DNA of 64,000 nt, from the NCBI GenBank assembly GCA_038049695.1, contig CP142452.1, forward strand, positions 77,093,501 through 77,157,500, read 5' to 3'. A program made the position numbers and the translations under genes. The notes beneath the pieces are model-generated. The model was not told where the DNA came from. It did not search any database and saw only the letters and a list, made by a program, of their open reading frames with translations. This DNA is from Cinnamomum chago. Its lineage: Eukaryota; Streptophyta; Magnoliopsida; Laurales; Lauraceae. Shown piece by piece: positions 1-13,143 of the stretch; positions within the stretch are counted from its first letter, which is position 1; every line of letters begins with the position of its first letter.

Positions 1-514
1 TATATATGACCAAACAGTCATTCATCCATTGATCTCTCATTCAGTTATGCAACCTGTTATTTACGTACTTCATTGCTGAAAAAAAACTCTTTTTACTGTC
101 GTAATCGATACTGGTAAAATCAACGCCAATTTTTGAAGCAAATAAACCAATTAGTATACTTATCTTTCTTTGACTCCACTAATTTTCTAGTAATATCACT
201 AATTCCTTTAAGTTCTAAAAACTCGTTGCTAGAGCGCATGTCAGCAATGTGAGCCCATTAATTTTTTATTTTTTCCGGTAGACAGTTGGCCCATTAACTT
301 AGGTAGTGAGTATTTTATAGTAACTTTTATTAACTACCACATTAACAAAGAAAATGTGCAAAGTTAGCAAATATGGGGTGAAACTCTTAAATTGAGTGGG
401 GTTAAAAGCTTCACATAAGTTCAATTCATGACATAAAAGAATTTATTTTTAAAATATTTTTTTAAATCTCAGTGGGTCAATTGACCCACTGAGATCAATG
501 TGGAGCCGCCCGCC
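1..514 (-). mobile_element. hAT element remnant, terminal part (cut by window edge)
   Basis: This segment aligns by eye, with scattered differences, to the right two thirds of the element at 27545-28404. The shared parts are a minus-strand stretch matching the hAT dimerisation region, a non-coding tail, and the same terminal bases (GTGGAGCCGCCC) at 502-513. The transposase part is decayed and has no usable reading frame. The left end lies outside the window, so no target duplication can be checked. It is probably a second copy of the same non-autonomous family. Confidence 0.7.
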
Positions 515-1482
515 CGAATCAATCCGAGCCCCTCTTTCTTTCCCATTCTTCCCCACTCGATTCCCATCTCAGCTCCAGAGAAATTCAAAGGTCCTCCCGG
601 TATTTCAAAACCCCATCTCGGTTCTCCCTCATCTCATTACCAAATCGAGCCAAACCACTTCTAGTCTTCTTTTTTCATCTTCCTTTTTATCCTCCAAGCA
701 CCCAAATGCGTTCTAGCTCAGGGTAGCCGCTTTAGTTTGTGCAGCGAGGGTAGTGCTTTACTTTATGTTTTCTTCGCGGAAAGGTCTTCTAAAGGTGAGA
801 TTTCGAGTTTCTTCACTATCTTCACGTTCGGGAGCCCGATTTACTGTAAGAGACCAACATGCAGGGACTCCCTCCTTTGTTTGCATAGCTTTTGATTTTT
901 AGGGCTCTTGGTGTCGTAGATTTGCACATTTTCGATGGAGGAGCTCCGACAAGCTCTAGAGGTGTTTCGGTGTTGATTGGGAGTGAGTTTGAGTCAAGGC
1001 AAGTGTTTGATTTGGAAAGCATAACATGCGCGGTGTGTTTCTTGATTCCATGTTTTCTACTCTCTTTGTAAATGATCCATGAATTCAAGCTCGAATTGTG
1101 TTTAGCATGTTTAATTATGTCTAATTAACTTTCTAGTGATATAGTAATCTTTTCAAACTTGGAAAACCGCAAAAAGTTGGGAAAATGACTCAAAATGCAT
1201 CAACTCGATATGAACAGCCGTGTGGAGTGGCTGAACCTAGGGACAGTGCCACGTAATGTTGAGGGTTCAATTGCCCCCCTCTCAACTTATGCCTTCCCTT
1301 TAAATTAGGAGAAAGATTTGGATAGGTATATTTTGATCCTACCCTTTTGCCCATCCTTTTTCTCATGTCTGTCCCTCGACAATCTTTTCTCCCTCTCAGT
1401 AAAGAATGAGACTTTTAAGCACATAAGGGGATTTTGGTCTTTTACTCATGAAAAATACAACTCATCAAATCACCAATAAGCC
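515..1482. other. No gene recognised; pyrimidine-rich then AT-rich DNA
   Basis: Positions 515-720 are C/T-rich, like a plant 5' leader, but the short open frame there has no recognisable domain. I see no splice structure or motif I would trust in the rest. Confidence 0.5.
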
Positions 1483-2181
1483 TTTTGCATATACCCCCTA
1501 AGTTTTGTAGGATTTGTAAATAGTCCTGCATGGTTTTAGTATTTGTAAAATAGGCTCTTGCTTTGTCATCTTAATACCTTTCATGTCCCCAAATAGCCTT
1601 CCAACTACCCAAAGTTTTTAAAGTAAAATGACACATTTGTCCATATCTTTATCCCCATATGTATAAGTATAAAAGCTTGGACTTATTTTTCTCTAAAGCT
1701 TGTAACACTAATAATTACATTTAGTTGGAAAGAATAGCAGAACATAAATCCATTTTTAATCAATATAGGCCCTATTTGATTAGATTCAAATCAATCATAA
1801 TGACAAAGTATGTGCTTGTAGTTGGTTATATATAATTGATCCAATCCATGCATGACCCACCGTTAGATTAATGAAAGCTTCAAAATACATGATTAGGCTT
1901 CATTTGCATTAAAGAGTTATTAAGGGAGAGTTAGGACTTGAGATAAAATAATGGTATTATTGTAAATAATAATATACTCATTTTTGTTTAATGGATGTAA
2001 GGGCAAAGCTATCATTTTTATAAAAGCTCACCACAAATCTCATGGTGGTTATCCATTCTCATTAAGAATACTGATTTAGGGGACATGAAAGGTATTGAAA
2101 TGAAAAAGTAGGTACCTATTTACAAACACAAAAACCACAAGGGACTGCTTACAAATAATAGAACCTTAGGGTGGTATATAC

Positions 2182-2185
<4 letters not shown>
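1483..2185. mobile_element. Fold-back MITE with long terminal inverted repeats (Mutator-like candidate)
   Basis: About 107 bases at 1483-1590 are inverted-repeated at 2079-2185. The outer ends read TTTGCATATACC and, reversed, TTTGTATATACC. The inner ends share CTTTCATGTCCCC. The core is AT-rich with no coding capacity. A poly(A) run directly after the right end hides any target duplication. Long TIRs on a 0.7-kb non-coding element suggest a Mutator-type MITE, but the superfamily is inferred. Confidence 0.6.
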
Positions 2186-2213
<28 letters not shown>

Positions 2214-2777
2214 TTATTCTTTCTATTTCTTGCCCATTATTGAGCCTAGAATCCTAATCCTCTCAAAGTTTGAAACTCATAATCACCACAACTCGTTTAA
2301 TTTATTATCAAATTATGTGTTTTTAACATTCTACATAAAAAAATAGATTAAATTAAATCTAGTTTAGTTCCTAAATAAGAAATTTTAGGTTGCTATAAAT
2401 AGAGGTGCTTAAAATTCTTTTTAATACTAATTACATATCAAAGGTTCCATTAAGGTTAGTGGTTTTATTAAAGTTTTAGAAAAGATTTGGGCTCTAAACA
2501 ATGGGCCGAAGATCAAGACTTTTACCTTATATTACGATCTAGACAATTTTTAAATTTAATTTTAATTAAAATCATGCGCTCATGAGTAAAAATGCTAAAA
2601 TTATGCAATTTATGATTCTTCTCTAGTCTTTATCATTGTTGGATATAAAGAGCAATTTAAATTTGTCTTCTTTTAATATTTTTGGGGTATAATGTAATAA
2701 CTCAAATTCTTTCTCAGAATTTTGTACTCATTGTAATGTAATAATAGTTTTAAAATCTAGTGTGATAAATTTCTAAA
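2186..2777. other. AT-rich spacer, nothing recognised
   Basis: It starts with a run of about 29 A (2180s-2209). No open frame, repeat pair or motif is supported. Confidence 0.5.
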
Positions 2778-5422
2778 TGATAAGTCCACAAAATTAGGTC
2801 ATTAGGTCATCATTTCATGAACATTTGTGGAGTTAATTAGGTTTAATTGCATAGATTACACTCAAGTTCATGATTTCATGCATTTGGGGTTATTTTTGGA
2901 AACATGGTTAAAATAGGTTAAAATTCATCACATTGCATGTTCTTTATGAAATTAAGGTTTTTCATTTCATTTATCACCTCAAAATTAGTTTTATTTTGGC
3001 TTCATTGATGTATACCTACTATTTTTGGCACCATGTGCTATTTTTGAAAAGTTTGTCATTTTGGTGCATCATCTGGCATGTAGGGTGCCATGCATGATTC
3101 ATGTTTATTTTCTTACACGCAATTAATTATGTTAAATTTATTTCTTTCAATTTGTAGGAGAAATCAACATAGGACCCACATTGATGAAATTTGAGAAGAG
3201 AGGTCAAAGGAGAGTCAAATAAGCAAACATGAAAAGAGTCCAAGCATGCCTTGGACGTCCAACATGGGTCCCACACACCCCATTGCATGCCAACATAGAA
3301 GCTTCCATTTGTGCACAATTATTTCAGGATTTTTCAGGGGCAGCAACTTAAAATGGCCATAAGTCTCAAACTAAGTGTTGGATCGGTGCAATCTAGCCAC
3401 CTTTGGAAAGCTCTTTTCAAGTAGATATCCGTGGAGCCCAAGATTGCGTAAATCAGAGCTATATTGAGGGAGATATGACCTTAAGAAGTTGTCTGTTACA
3501 GTTTTAGGCGGGAATTGCAAGAAATCTTAATATTTGGAAAGTTTCTTCCCTCTACATCATCATGCAATTTTTAGAGATATTCTTGGAATTATACAAGAAA
3601 GGTATGTGCATCAAGAAACCTAATAAGGCAAGGAGATCTCTCAAATTTAAAAGTCTTTCCAAAGAGAGAAGAGTAGCTTGAAGATGAAGAAAAGAATCAA
3701 GGCAAAAGAGGAAACAAAAGCCCTATGAAGGAGGGGAATTCTTGGCAACAAGGAGCATCAAAATATATAAAAAGAGACCAGCCAAGGGGGCTAGACGTCC
3801 AAGACTTTTGGGTAGCAATTTTGGAGGCTCTCTCTCTCTCTCTCCATTCCATTCCACACCACTCCTTTCTCTCTCTAAGTCTCTTCCTTCTTCTTTCTTC
3901 TAATTCTTTTAGACATAGTTGAGAGGCCATGTTGAGAGAATGAAAATGAGAGAAGAACATTAATTTCTTGTATTCAAAGATCAAGGAATAAAAACACTAC
4001 TTAGATTGATTATGCATGTTCTTTATGTAAGTAGTTTCATTTTCTATTTCTAGTTCTTTTATGTGTTTTGATTGGAGACAATATTTCACATGATTAGATC
4101 TAAGTTTTTAAAAATAAAATAAATGGATTAAAAGTCGAGAGACATCAAGTAATCACTCGCATTTTTTTCCTACTCTGAGAAGAAAGGACTTCATTATAGC
4201 ATTTTCAATACTTATATGATCATCTAGTTTTTAGATCGTTGATACATCTTTTCCGCTTTTTATTTTTCCACCCCTTTTGTTTTTATTTTAAGTTAATATT
4301 CTGATTATTTCTTTTTACTTACAAATTCTTGATTTAAAAACCCCAAACTTGCATCTTTTCATGTTTAGTAGAAATTTACTATTTTTGTTACTTGCATAAT
4401 ATATGGTTGGAAAGTGTTTTTGTACATGCATCATATTTAGAAATTGCATTAGAACAGGCTTTTGCTACTGAAATTACAACGTTTGATGACTGATTTGAAA
4501 GATCAAATTTGGACCTTATACATGAATAGTGAAGAAGACAGCATTGTTGTAGCAGTTTCAGACTGTTTTTCTCTCAAAAGTGCGCGATTTGAAAATTAGG
4601 TAAACGAGCTTAGTTTCCATCGAAACTTTACAGAATTAATATTTGGAAACAAGTCTTTACAATCCTAGAGTTCACAGAAAAATAAGTTTGGAGAGTGGGG
4701 TAAACAGCGGCCTAAATGGGGGTAGTCGGACAGCCTGCAATCAGATTTCCAACACATAACTGTTTCAACTAGGTATCTTTAGGTGATCATATCTTTTTCG
4801 TTTTAAGTCTCTTTTTCATTCTTCTTTTTCTGTTGTGTTCATGCATCGTCAGACTATTGATTCCACCCATTAGACTTAGGTTCATATCATCTTAGACTAG
4901 TCGTACAGTCCAGCGAAATCGGGCATATGCAAGCGTTTCCATACTTTGAATTTTTTTAGCATGCATCAAATTTTTAGAAACTTTCATAAAATTGCATTCT
5001 TAGCATTTAGGGCATTATAGATCATTCATATTTGCATAAAAAGTGATTTTGGTAATTAGGATCTAATTTAGGAAACTTTGTTTTGATTCAATTTATATTA
5101 AATTGGTTGTTTGATTTGTGTATTCTTTTGCAAGTTTTTTTTTTTAGCTAAATTAGTAATATCTAGATTAGTTTCTTTATTTAGATTATTTTTTCTATTT
5201 TTTTGGAAACTATTGTAATTAAATTTTTTTTAGTTTCAGTTATTTTAGCAAAGTTGATGTAATTTAATTAGTTTCCATTTAGGCCAGATTTAGTGTTTAT
5301 TTAAGATAGGTCAAAGTTGGAAAGTTTCACAAAAAAAAAAAAAAAAAACATTGCTCATTGTGGATCGACCTGGACTCACCATATTATTACTGCAATCACA
5401 CCCTACACTTGGAGTCCAATCA
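2778..5422 (+). mobile_element. Ty3/gypsy LTR (Tat/Athila-like), left LTR of a broken element
   Basis: This is an approximately 2.6-kb non-coding block that ends in CA six bases before a primer-binding site. It has a TATA-like box near 3763 (TATATAAAAAGAG) followed by a CT-rich stretch (3825-3900), the usual promoter layout of these LTRs. The start at TGATAAG (2778) is inferred, because no matching right LTR was found in the window. The element is an old, incomplete fossil. Confidence 0.6.
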
Positions 5423-5428
5423 AGTTTT

Positions 5429-5441
5429 TGGCGCCGTTGCC
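5429..5441 (+). other. Primer-binding site, tRNA-Asp type
   Basis: TGGCGCCGTTGCC lies six bases after the LTR end. This is the standard PBS of Tat/Athila-lineage Ty3/gypsy elements in plants, and it fixes the element's plus orientation and the LTR boundary. Confidence 0.85.
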
Positions 5442-7390
5442 GAGGAGCGCCAGTAAAGGTAACTTTTTTACTTTCCTATTTAAATTGTGCATTACTTTTG
5501 GCATCTTGTTAGAAATAGGGGGTGCATGCATGGAATGTTAAAACTGCCCTAATTTGGATTAGGAAAGTGCATGGAATGTTAGCAACTCACATCATCGATT
5601 TTTAGAAAATTCAACAAGTTATGGAAATTTTCCAATTTATTTTTTTATTTAGGATTTATTTAGGAGCACACTCTATTGGAAGGAAAACCCACCCAAGGTT
5701 GCACCAGTTGCTCTCTTTGATCACCTCAGTATCTAGGAAAGCCTTGTCCCATTGAAGGGAGATATTTTTATATTCGAGGAAAGTGGTTTTTACGCGGGAC
5801 TGTTGTGACCCCACCACTTTTTTAGGGGCTTACCTAGCTGAGTTGATTTCATAGGACCGGATTGGAGGCTTAGGTGTACTCTATAACTTTAAGAGTGATT
5901 AAGTGTTTGTTCTTGGTTAGTTGTTTTTCACTAAATTTTTTAAAATAAAAATATATATATATATATATTTGGCCACCCTGCCCGCTAGATTCCATAATTG
6001 AACCATGTTCCAAGAGAGGGAATCACAAATCAACAGGGCACTTGAAAATCTCAATTTCTCAAAATCTTCAGGTTCATCTAATGACACCATGGAATATGAA
6101 AGATATGAGAATTTGAGTGGGACCCAACCATCTAAGAGCCTACATGATAATCTCCAGCCAAATTGGTAAGTAATGAAGGATGACCAACCCAAAAGGTCTT
6201 TGCATGATTACCTATACCCCACACATGTGAACACTTCTTCATTTATGAATGTGTGGGAAGGATGTGGATGAAACACCCAATCTTCATGGGCTTGTCCAAC
6301 AAGATCCGATTATTATATAGAGGTGTTGCGAGAAATTGAGGATGAAGCCAACGCATATCAATGGCCTTGTTCCAATAGCATAGGTAACATGCATAGTCCA
6401 CAATGGGATGATCATTATGATTACAGCTGGGAAAATGAGCACATGGATGATTTTTCCAATCTCCCCAAGAACCTACTCTAGATGGGTCATATGTGCAGGA
6501 TTCAACATATGTACCCCCATCAATTAAATGGTCATATAAAACACCATCCGAGTGCTCATATGTACCCCCACCCCCACCCCCGGAGACGCAGTCTTTGGAG
6601 GATAGATCACTAAATTTATTCAGAATCAAAATGAATTTATTTAGAACCAAGATGAATTCAATCAAACCATCAAAGAAGAACTAAGAGACCTGACAGCTTC
6701 AATTTGCCATATGATACAAGACGACGTCACCCTTAGTAGTGAAAATGATATTCAAGTAGATGATCCGAAAAACCTTGACCACTTTTTATTATCGGATCAC
6801 ACAAATGCACAATCCATATCTAACGGTTGAGATGAGAGTAGTGCTGAAGGTATGATAGAAAAATAATTTGATTCTGAACCATATAAGCCCACAATCCTTT
6901 TTCCCCAACGGTTGAGATGGTCCCACCAAGAGATTTTGGAGAAATAATCCCAAGAGTCCCTCTTAGATTCTAATTCTTTCCCAACAATGGATTCAAGTAT
7001 TGCTGATTTCCGAGAATTTGATGTTCCAGTTTTGAAGGAAATAAAGAATATACATTTTGATCCTCCGATGGGTTTGAAACTTTTGTGGATCTATTTCAAA
7101 TTCCCGACTCTGATAATTTGAAATAATTGGACTCATGCCTTACTCATTCTGTAGCTTTTAATGATCAATCATTATGGGAAATAGAAAATGCATTCATTAT
7201 GGGACCTAAGGAGGACCCTGCTGCCAAATTTGAGGAAAATGGCCTTCTTCAGACCTTCGAGTCTGAATTCTCAGAATCATGCGTGGATCCCTCCAAACAT
7301 TCAAATGTTGACATTGCCACCGCATGTTCCGCACCCGTGCTAGAAGAATTTGATAAATTTGATTTTGAGGAAGTACATGCAAGGGAATCA
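5442..7390 (+). mobile_element. Ty3/gypsy internal region, 5' part (broken)
   Basis: This is sequence between the PBS and the nested LTR. It holds short gag-like or leader-like open stretches (for example around 5940-6240 and 7127-7390), with no intact protease, reverse transcriptase or integrase. It is interrupted by the solo LTR that follows and resumes at 11283. The element is a non-autonomous or heavily decayed fossil. Confidence 0.55.
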
Positions 7391-10300
7391 TGTGAGGCCC
7401 CACCCATAGTGGGCCCTCTAAATGCTATTTTATAGACTAATTTATGCTAATCTATGCTAATTATTGGTTAATTATGCTAATTACTACTAAATCTTTGCTA
7501 ATCTTGGCTAATTACTATTTAATTGGGCTAATTAGGGGTTGATTAGAGAGATTAGTTAGACTTCCTAAGTTAGAGTTAGATTTGCTTAGTTAGGTTAGTA
7601 TTTTAAATTAGTTGGGTGTTTGTGCTAATCCTAGGCTATTAGTGCTAGTTAGGTCCTTAATAGGGTCTTAATTAATTAAGGTTGGTTTAGTGCTAATGGT
7701 GCTCTTCTAGAAGCTTCCAGCCAAAGACCAGCCTACCCCTAACCTTAACCCTAATCACATGAAAACCCTAAGGCTAATCTGGTCATTAATCTCTTCCCTA
7801 AACCTATATAATGGCTCTTATCCCAAAGCAAAAACCCTAAACCTTAAGCCCAGCCCCTTTCCCAAGAAAACCTCCAACCCCTGTTCATTTCAACTCCCAA
7901 CTTCCATTTCAATTTCCCTTCCTACGTTGAGCTGAAACCTCACTCTGTTACTGTGCTGGAATTCCATTGGAGCTGCTGCATTTCTTCTCCTTCATCTCTA
8001 TTTGTGCTGGGAGGAGTCTTGAAGCTACTGCAACTGTTGCTGTGCTCTCCTTCTTCTTCTTCATTTCAGCTGGGAGCAGCTGTTGCAACCCTTCTCCTTC
8101 ATTTCTCTCTTCTTCCTCTCTCTTTTCCCCTCATTTCTAGCCTCTGTGATTGTGCTGGAACGTCCTCTCAGCTGCTGCCTCATCTTCTTCAATTCTTCCT
8201 CCCTCACTCTCCAAGCTACTGTATGTGCTGGAATTATTGAGGAGCTGCTGCTACCTTGCTTTATCTTCTTCCCCTCTTCTTTTCTTCACCTGGGGAGCTA
8301 CTGTTGCTGGGATTTTTCAATCAGAGCTGCTGTTACATCTTTGCCCTTCTCTCCCTCTCATTTCTTCACCTGAAATACTCCTACTCTGCTGGAAGTTTTC
8401 TATAACTCTTGCTACTGCTGGGAGCTGCTGTTATTGTGCTAAAAACAACTATCAAGAGTTGCTGCAGTGTCATCTTCTTCTTCTTCACTTCCCCTGTTCA
8501 GCTGGAAAGTGGGTTCTCTCTATTATTTCTCTCTTTCTCTCCACAAATCCTCCTAAAAGGCAAGTGCACCTACTGTTAATGTAGAGTATATGTGTTTCCT
8601 TTGATTTCAGTGTTTCAGTTCATAGAAGTGATTAAATTCAGTTTTTAGAATTACCTGGAGCTCTATTTTTGTTGTTTGGATGAAAGGTCACTGATGGATG
8701 GGGGTTTCACCCCCCCCCCCCCCCCCATTTGGAAGATCAATGGGCCACAAGGTGTTAATGGATGGGTCATGGAGTTAATGAATGTTTAGAAAGGTGTTGG
8801 TGAAGTTTGGAAGTGATTGGAAGTGGTTTGGGTGAAAAAGGAGTCAAAACGGAGAAGTTGCAGAAATCAACCTAGGAGGAAAAATGTAGTGTGCTCGGTC
8901 GACCGAGCCCTGCCTCGGTCGACCGGTGACACTGCAAAACTGAAAAAAATAAGGCTAAGCTATTTTTCCTGCAGACTCAACCTGACTCGACCGACAGTGT
9001 TCTAGGTCGACCGAGACCTGTCTGGGTCGACCGAGAACACTGAAAAATGGGAAAAACAGCTCCCAGTTAGCTTTTCTCTGCAGACTGAGTTTCCTATTGT
9101 CTGGGTCGACTGGGACCTATCCTGGTCACTGTGTTTTTATGGAAAACTGGCCCTCAGCCATTTTCTTGCGAAATAACTTATTTTAGTTGTCCAGGTTGAC
9201 CCGGCCTTGTCCAGGTTGACCCGGAACACACAATCTTCGCAGGAAATGACTGAAAGTTGGTTTTTCACACGAAACTCAGACACTTTACACCCAAATCAAC
9301 TTGATACTTAGAATTAACATTTAGAAAGTGTTTAAAGCTGGAACATCAATCTTTCTAAGGTTTTTAGAGTATGCGGTTAATCACCTAGGCCAGGTTGTTT
9401 GACCGGACACGCTGGAAACCTTTAGAAACGAATTAAGTTGTCCAGGAAGCCTGAATCAGATTAGTTAGTGCACTCAGTTGATCCTCCAGGCCAGGAGATC
9501 AACCGAGCTCACAACACATCAGGTTAACACATCAGGTTCATCTGGAAAACCCTAATTTTCCAGTTTTCAACATTTAGGAGTTATGATCAGTTGTGGGGCC
9601 CATTGACCATCCAAATGAACATTTATCAGTGTTCTAAGCCCGAGTCAACGGTGTGGCTCAACCTTGACTCGCGGGGACCACTGTCTAGGGTTTAGGTTAT
9701 TAATCTAAGATGATTCGACCTCTAAGAGTTGTCATAGATGCCCTTAACGACGTAAGCACCAAATACATTATTTTATGGCATTAATGACATCGTTTAGAGA
9801 TCGAATTACCGGAGATAGACCCGAACCTAAAGTGGCCCATTACCTAGGATTGGACCGTTGGATTTCCCTGTTGATTCCTTCATTGAAGTTTATACTTCAC
9901 TTTATTTATACTCTGTCATTCTTAGATCTTTAGAATAGCTGTTTACTATTAATTAAACATAAATGGAGGACTTGAACCTAGGGTATCTAGAGGTGACCCG
10001 ATAGTGTGATTTTAGAGAACATTGACCCGTGTCTGTGTCTAGGCGGGCCCTTAATGGGCCTAAGTGTGGAGATGTGTAACCCTAGTTGGAAGAGGTAGTT
10101 TTTATTGGATTGTTGAGTTATAGGGATTGAAATGGAACTGTTTATCAGTATAAGTGGATTAGTTGCCTCGTATGAACAATTTTAGACCAGGCCATGTACT
10201 GATGGGCCTTGGTATGGATCCAACGAGTGGGCTTGGACCTTGAATGAATTTCATAGACTGAATGGATATTTGAAGACCTCTTAGAGACATTGTTAGGACC

Positions 10301-11282
10301 TTGTTCACACAAGGCAAAGCCTAGACAGACACAGACCCTTAGAGTTATTCTCGAGTCGGCATGAACATTCACTCGGTTGATTTAAGCTCAGCCTGTGGAC
10401 TGATCATCCCCGGTAGGAGCTAGATGAGTGTTGTAGAGCTATCATGATGAGTTGTGTGGTTAAGACGGACGGTGTGATACCGTGCCTATCTAGAGTGTGG
10501 AGATGATGAGTTGATGAGTGATTTGCGGGATTAGTAATTCCCAGCACTGGTGAGATTTCCCCGCCGCAACTGTGTTCAATATGGGAGGGCCACGGCTTAA
10601 TATCCCGCGGTATTCCAGCTCGTGTAAATGTGCCACCTTGTTGTAGTAGTTTAGATGTTTTCATTTATACTGATTCCTTATGATTAAAATGCACGATTGC
10701 CTAGTTCATTTCCCTTGCTATTCATTTAATTTATTTACCTGTCTTTATTTCCTTTGATATATATGTTCTATGTTAGTAGTATGCTGTAACTTGCCAGATC
10801 TTTTAGATCTGACCCATTCATTGGTGCTTAGGCCCTGATCCCGAGATCCCAGACGATGCACTAGCTCTAGTGGAGGCACCTGTTGCAAGAGAGTACGCGT
10901 GGGGCCCGGTCGACCCGGATGTCGAGCCTGAGGGTGGAGAGTATTTACCAGGGTTTTGAGGGACTCAGTTTATTTTGGGTTTGAGTGAAATTTTGTAGCG
11001 AGTTGGGTAGACTCAAAATGTATTAACTTTAATTTACAACTGACACATTTTAATCAGACTACTGTTCTGCTCATACTTATATATATCGATACCTATTGCT
11101 TCTGCTTTATTTAATCGTTATGCTTCCGTAAATTTAAATGTCATTTCTACATGGTTCTAAAAGTTTTAAATTGGACCTCACTGCGGCCTACGATCTTGGA
11201 AATTCTCGGATTTTCCGGGAAGTAGCGCACCAACTTCGGGTATTCGAACGGTTTTATCGGTACCCGAAATTGGGGCGTTACA
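7391..11282 (+). mobile_element. Solo LTR, 3.9 kb, Ty3/gypsy (Tekay/Del-like), with 5-bp target duplication
   Basis: The unit begins TGTGAGGCCCC and ends GGGGCGTTACA. It is flanked by the direct repeat AATCA at 7386-7390 and 11283-11287. It has no PBS, coding region or second LTR, so it is a solo LTR left by recombination. A TATA-like box (CCTATATAATGG, about 7803) precedes a C/T-rich transcribed leader. It also holds an 18-19-base poly(C) run near 8710 and a degenerate repeat of GGTCGACC-type motifs (8890-9500). At 3892 bp it is long for a plant LTR. Family placement rests on size and the terminal GGGGCGTTACA style. Confidence 0.8.
8890..9500 (+). repeat. Degenerate roughly 100-bp repeats carrying paired GGTCGACC motifs
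   Basis: Four to five diverged units lie inside the solo LTR. Each has two copies of a GGTCGACCGAG-like palindrome (later units read GGTTGACCCGG) separated by about 10-15 bases, then a conserved GAACACTG-like word and a short A-rich stretch. The first units hold the perfect SalI-type palindrome GTCGAC and the later ones have drifted. Confidence 0.6.
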
Positions 11283-12150
11283 AATCACTTGAACCGTTGA
11301 GCTCATCTATGCAATCTCTTCCTTCAGACTTACATGGACCATTTTTTAAGGAAGAGACTTTAATAATGGTTGCCTTCTCACCATTGGACAAGAAATGTGT
11401 GGTCCGAATTACTGAAAATTCTCATCTAGTCTTTGTCCAATGTGTAGAGGAAAATTTTGTTTGGGATCTAGGTGGATTCCTTGTTGAGTATCCAATAGTG
11501 TAGCTTCTTTTTTTTCTGTTTCTTGTTTGTTTTTCGTGTGTTTTGTCTAACCATGGACGAGGTTTCTAAAAAGTTTCAAATTCTCAGGTGCTTCTTCACT
11601 TTACCCTCCGATACTTTTAATCCTCATGTTTCATACGATTCATTGCATTTCATTCATTTTCACATTGAGGACGATGATCATGCTAGGTTGGGCACTTGTC
11701 TGTTGTCAGACATAATTTTTACATATTTGTTTTTGGTTTTTAGGTTTTTTTTAGGAAAATTTTCTAAAATTCTTCAAAACTTTTGCTATTTCTGTTGGTT
11801 TTAGGGTTTTGAAAGAATAAGTAAATTTCGAGAGAATTTTTATAAAACGGAGATACTTCGAATTTTGGAAATTTTGAGACTTTGGGTGAGAAAAAAAATA
11901 TAATGGTTCACTATTTTGTTTAAGGAAAGGATTTTTGGAAAAGTGTTGAAATTTAATCCCTCACTTTTACACAATCTGTATACGTTTTCAAAGTTTTGAA
12001 TGTGAAGCTATGATTTCTACTTTCTTTGACGAATGGATTCAAAAATATAATTGAAAACTGACCCTTAGTTTCACATTTTCCTGGTTCATATGGGTGGTTT
12101 GATCAACCACAAACCGTTGAATCAATTCGGGCACATGGAAATGGCTGCCT
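11283..12150 (+). mobile_element. Ty3/gypsy internal region, 3' part (broken)
   Basis: This continues the element interrupted at 7390. A short open stretch ends near 11503. It is followed by a T-rich section and an ACATTGAGGACGATG word (about 11663) of the kind found between the polyprotein and the right LTR of Tat/Athila-type elements. No right LTR matching 2778-5422 is present, so the far end is lost. Confidence 0.5.
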
Positions 12151-13143
12151 ATTGTTGGGGACCGTAAAAAAAAGTGCTTAATTATAAGTCTGAAAAAGAA
12201 TAAAAAGTTGTGTGACAAGTTTGGGTTCGTAGTCTTTTTAACCCGAGCGAATAAGCTCGTAGGGGTATTTCCATACCTAATGCCCTAAAGACATCCGTTT
12301 TAAGAGTCATTGGCTTAATGCTTGTTATATGGGTTAATTAGAAAACTTAAGGGACCTAGGCATTGCACAGTCACATGTGTATGTTTTGGCCCAGAATTTT
12401 GGATAAAAAATCATTTTCACGGAAATTTTTGGTGGATCATTTGATATCTATGCTTTTTTTCGTATACGCACTTACCAATACTAAATCTTTCTCAAATTTC
12501 TCATTAAGAATAACTTTCGCCCCCTCAAAGAGAAAATTCGACTCCGTCACCAACTGAACCCATGTATGCAGTGAACAATCGGGTGTACACTGAACGGCCA
12601 TGTCAATAAAGTGAACAACCAGGTACTGGGGTCAGTGGATGTGAGAATCCATGAGATCCAACCCTTTCGTGACTAGAGACATGTGAACATCATCGATTTT
12701 TTGTATATGGGTATGCTGGATTTTCTACTCTACTTAGAAATAACAAGCGGTGGTCTATAGATCCACCTTTTCAAGTAGGAAAGAAAATTCACTCTTTTCT
12801 AGCTCTCATTGCACATGTGTTAACAAAAAAGACATAATTTAGATTTGGATGCCGTGAAAGGTGATTTTCATTTGTTTGTCATGAAAGGCGATGTTTTTGC
12901 CGTGAAAGGCAATTTACAATTCTCATAAAAAAAGACAAGACTTGTATTTTTGCGTTTCTTTTAAAAATACAAATACAATGAGAAGAAAAAAAAAAAGGAA
13001 TTTGATTTCACAGGAGATTGCGGGAACTCGTTCAGATTGACGGTCGTAAGTCATGTTTGGGCTTCGCCCTCATCCTTCAGATGATAATAAAGGATGCTTT
13101 TGATTCTCTTGGCTCGGCTTAAACCTCATATTTTTAGAGAATA

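Noticed and set aside
498-716. 72-codon open frame after the first hAT remnant
   Set aside because: Low-complexity Ser/Phe/Pro-rich translation of a C/T-rich stretch, with no domain and no splice or start context.
7953-8584. Overlapping Leu/Ser/Cys-rich open frames
   Set aside because: They arise from repeated CTGCTG/CTTCTTC words in the leader of the solo LTR; three frames are open at once, which is typical of composition and not coding.
8705-8730. Poly(C) tract as a functional element
   Set aside because: A simple homopolymer inside a decayed LTR; its length is also prone to sequencing error.
11138-11503. 121-codon open frame
   Set aside because: It starts inside the solo LTR and runs across its boundary into the host element, so it is a chance fusion.
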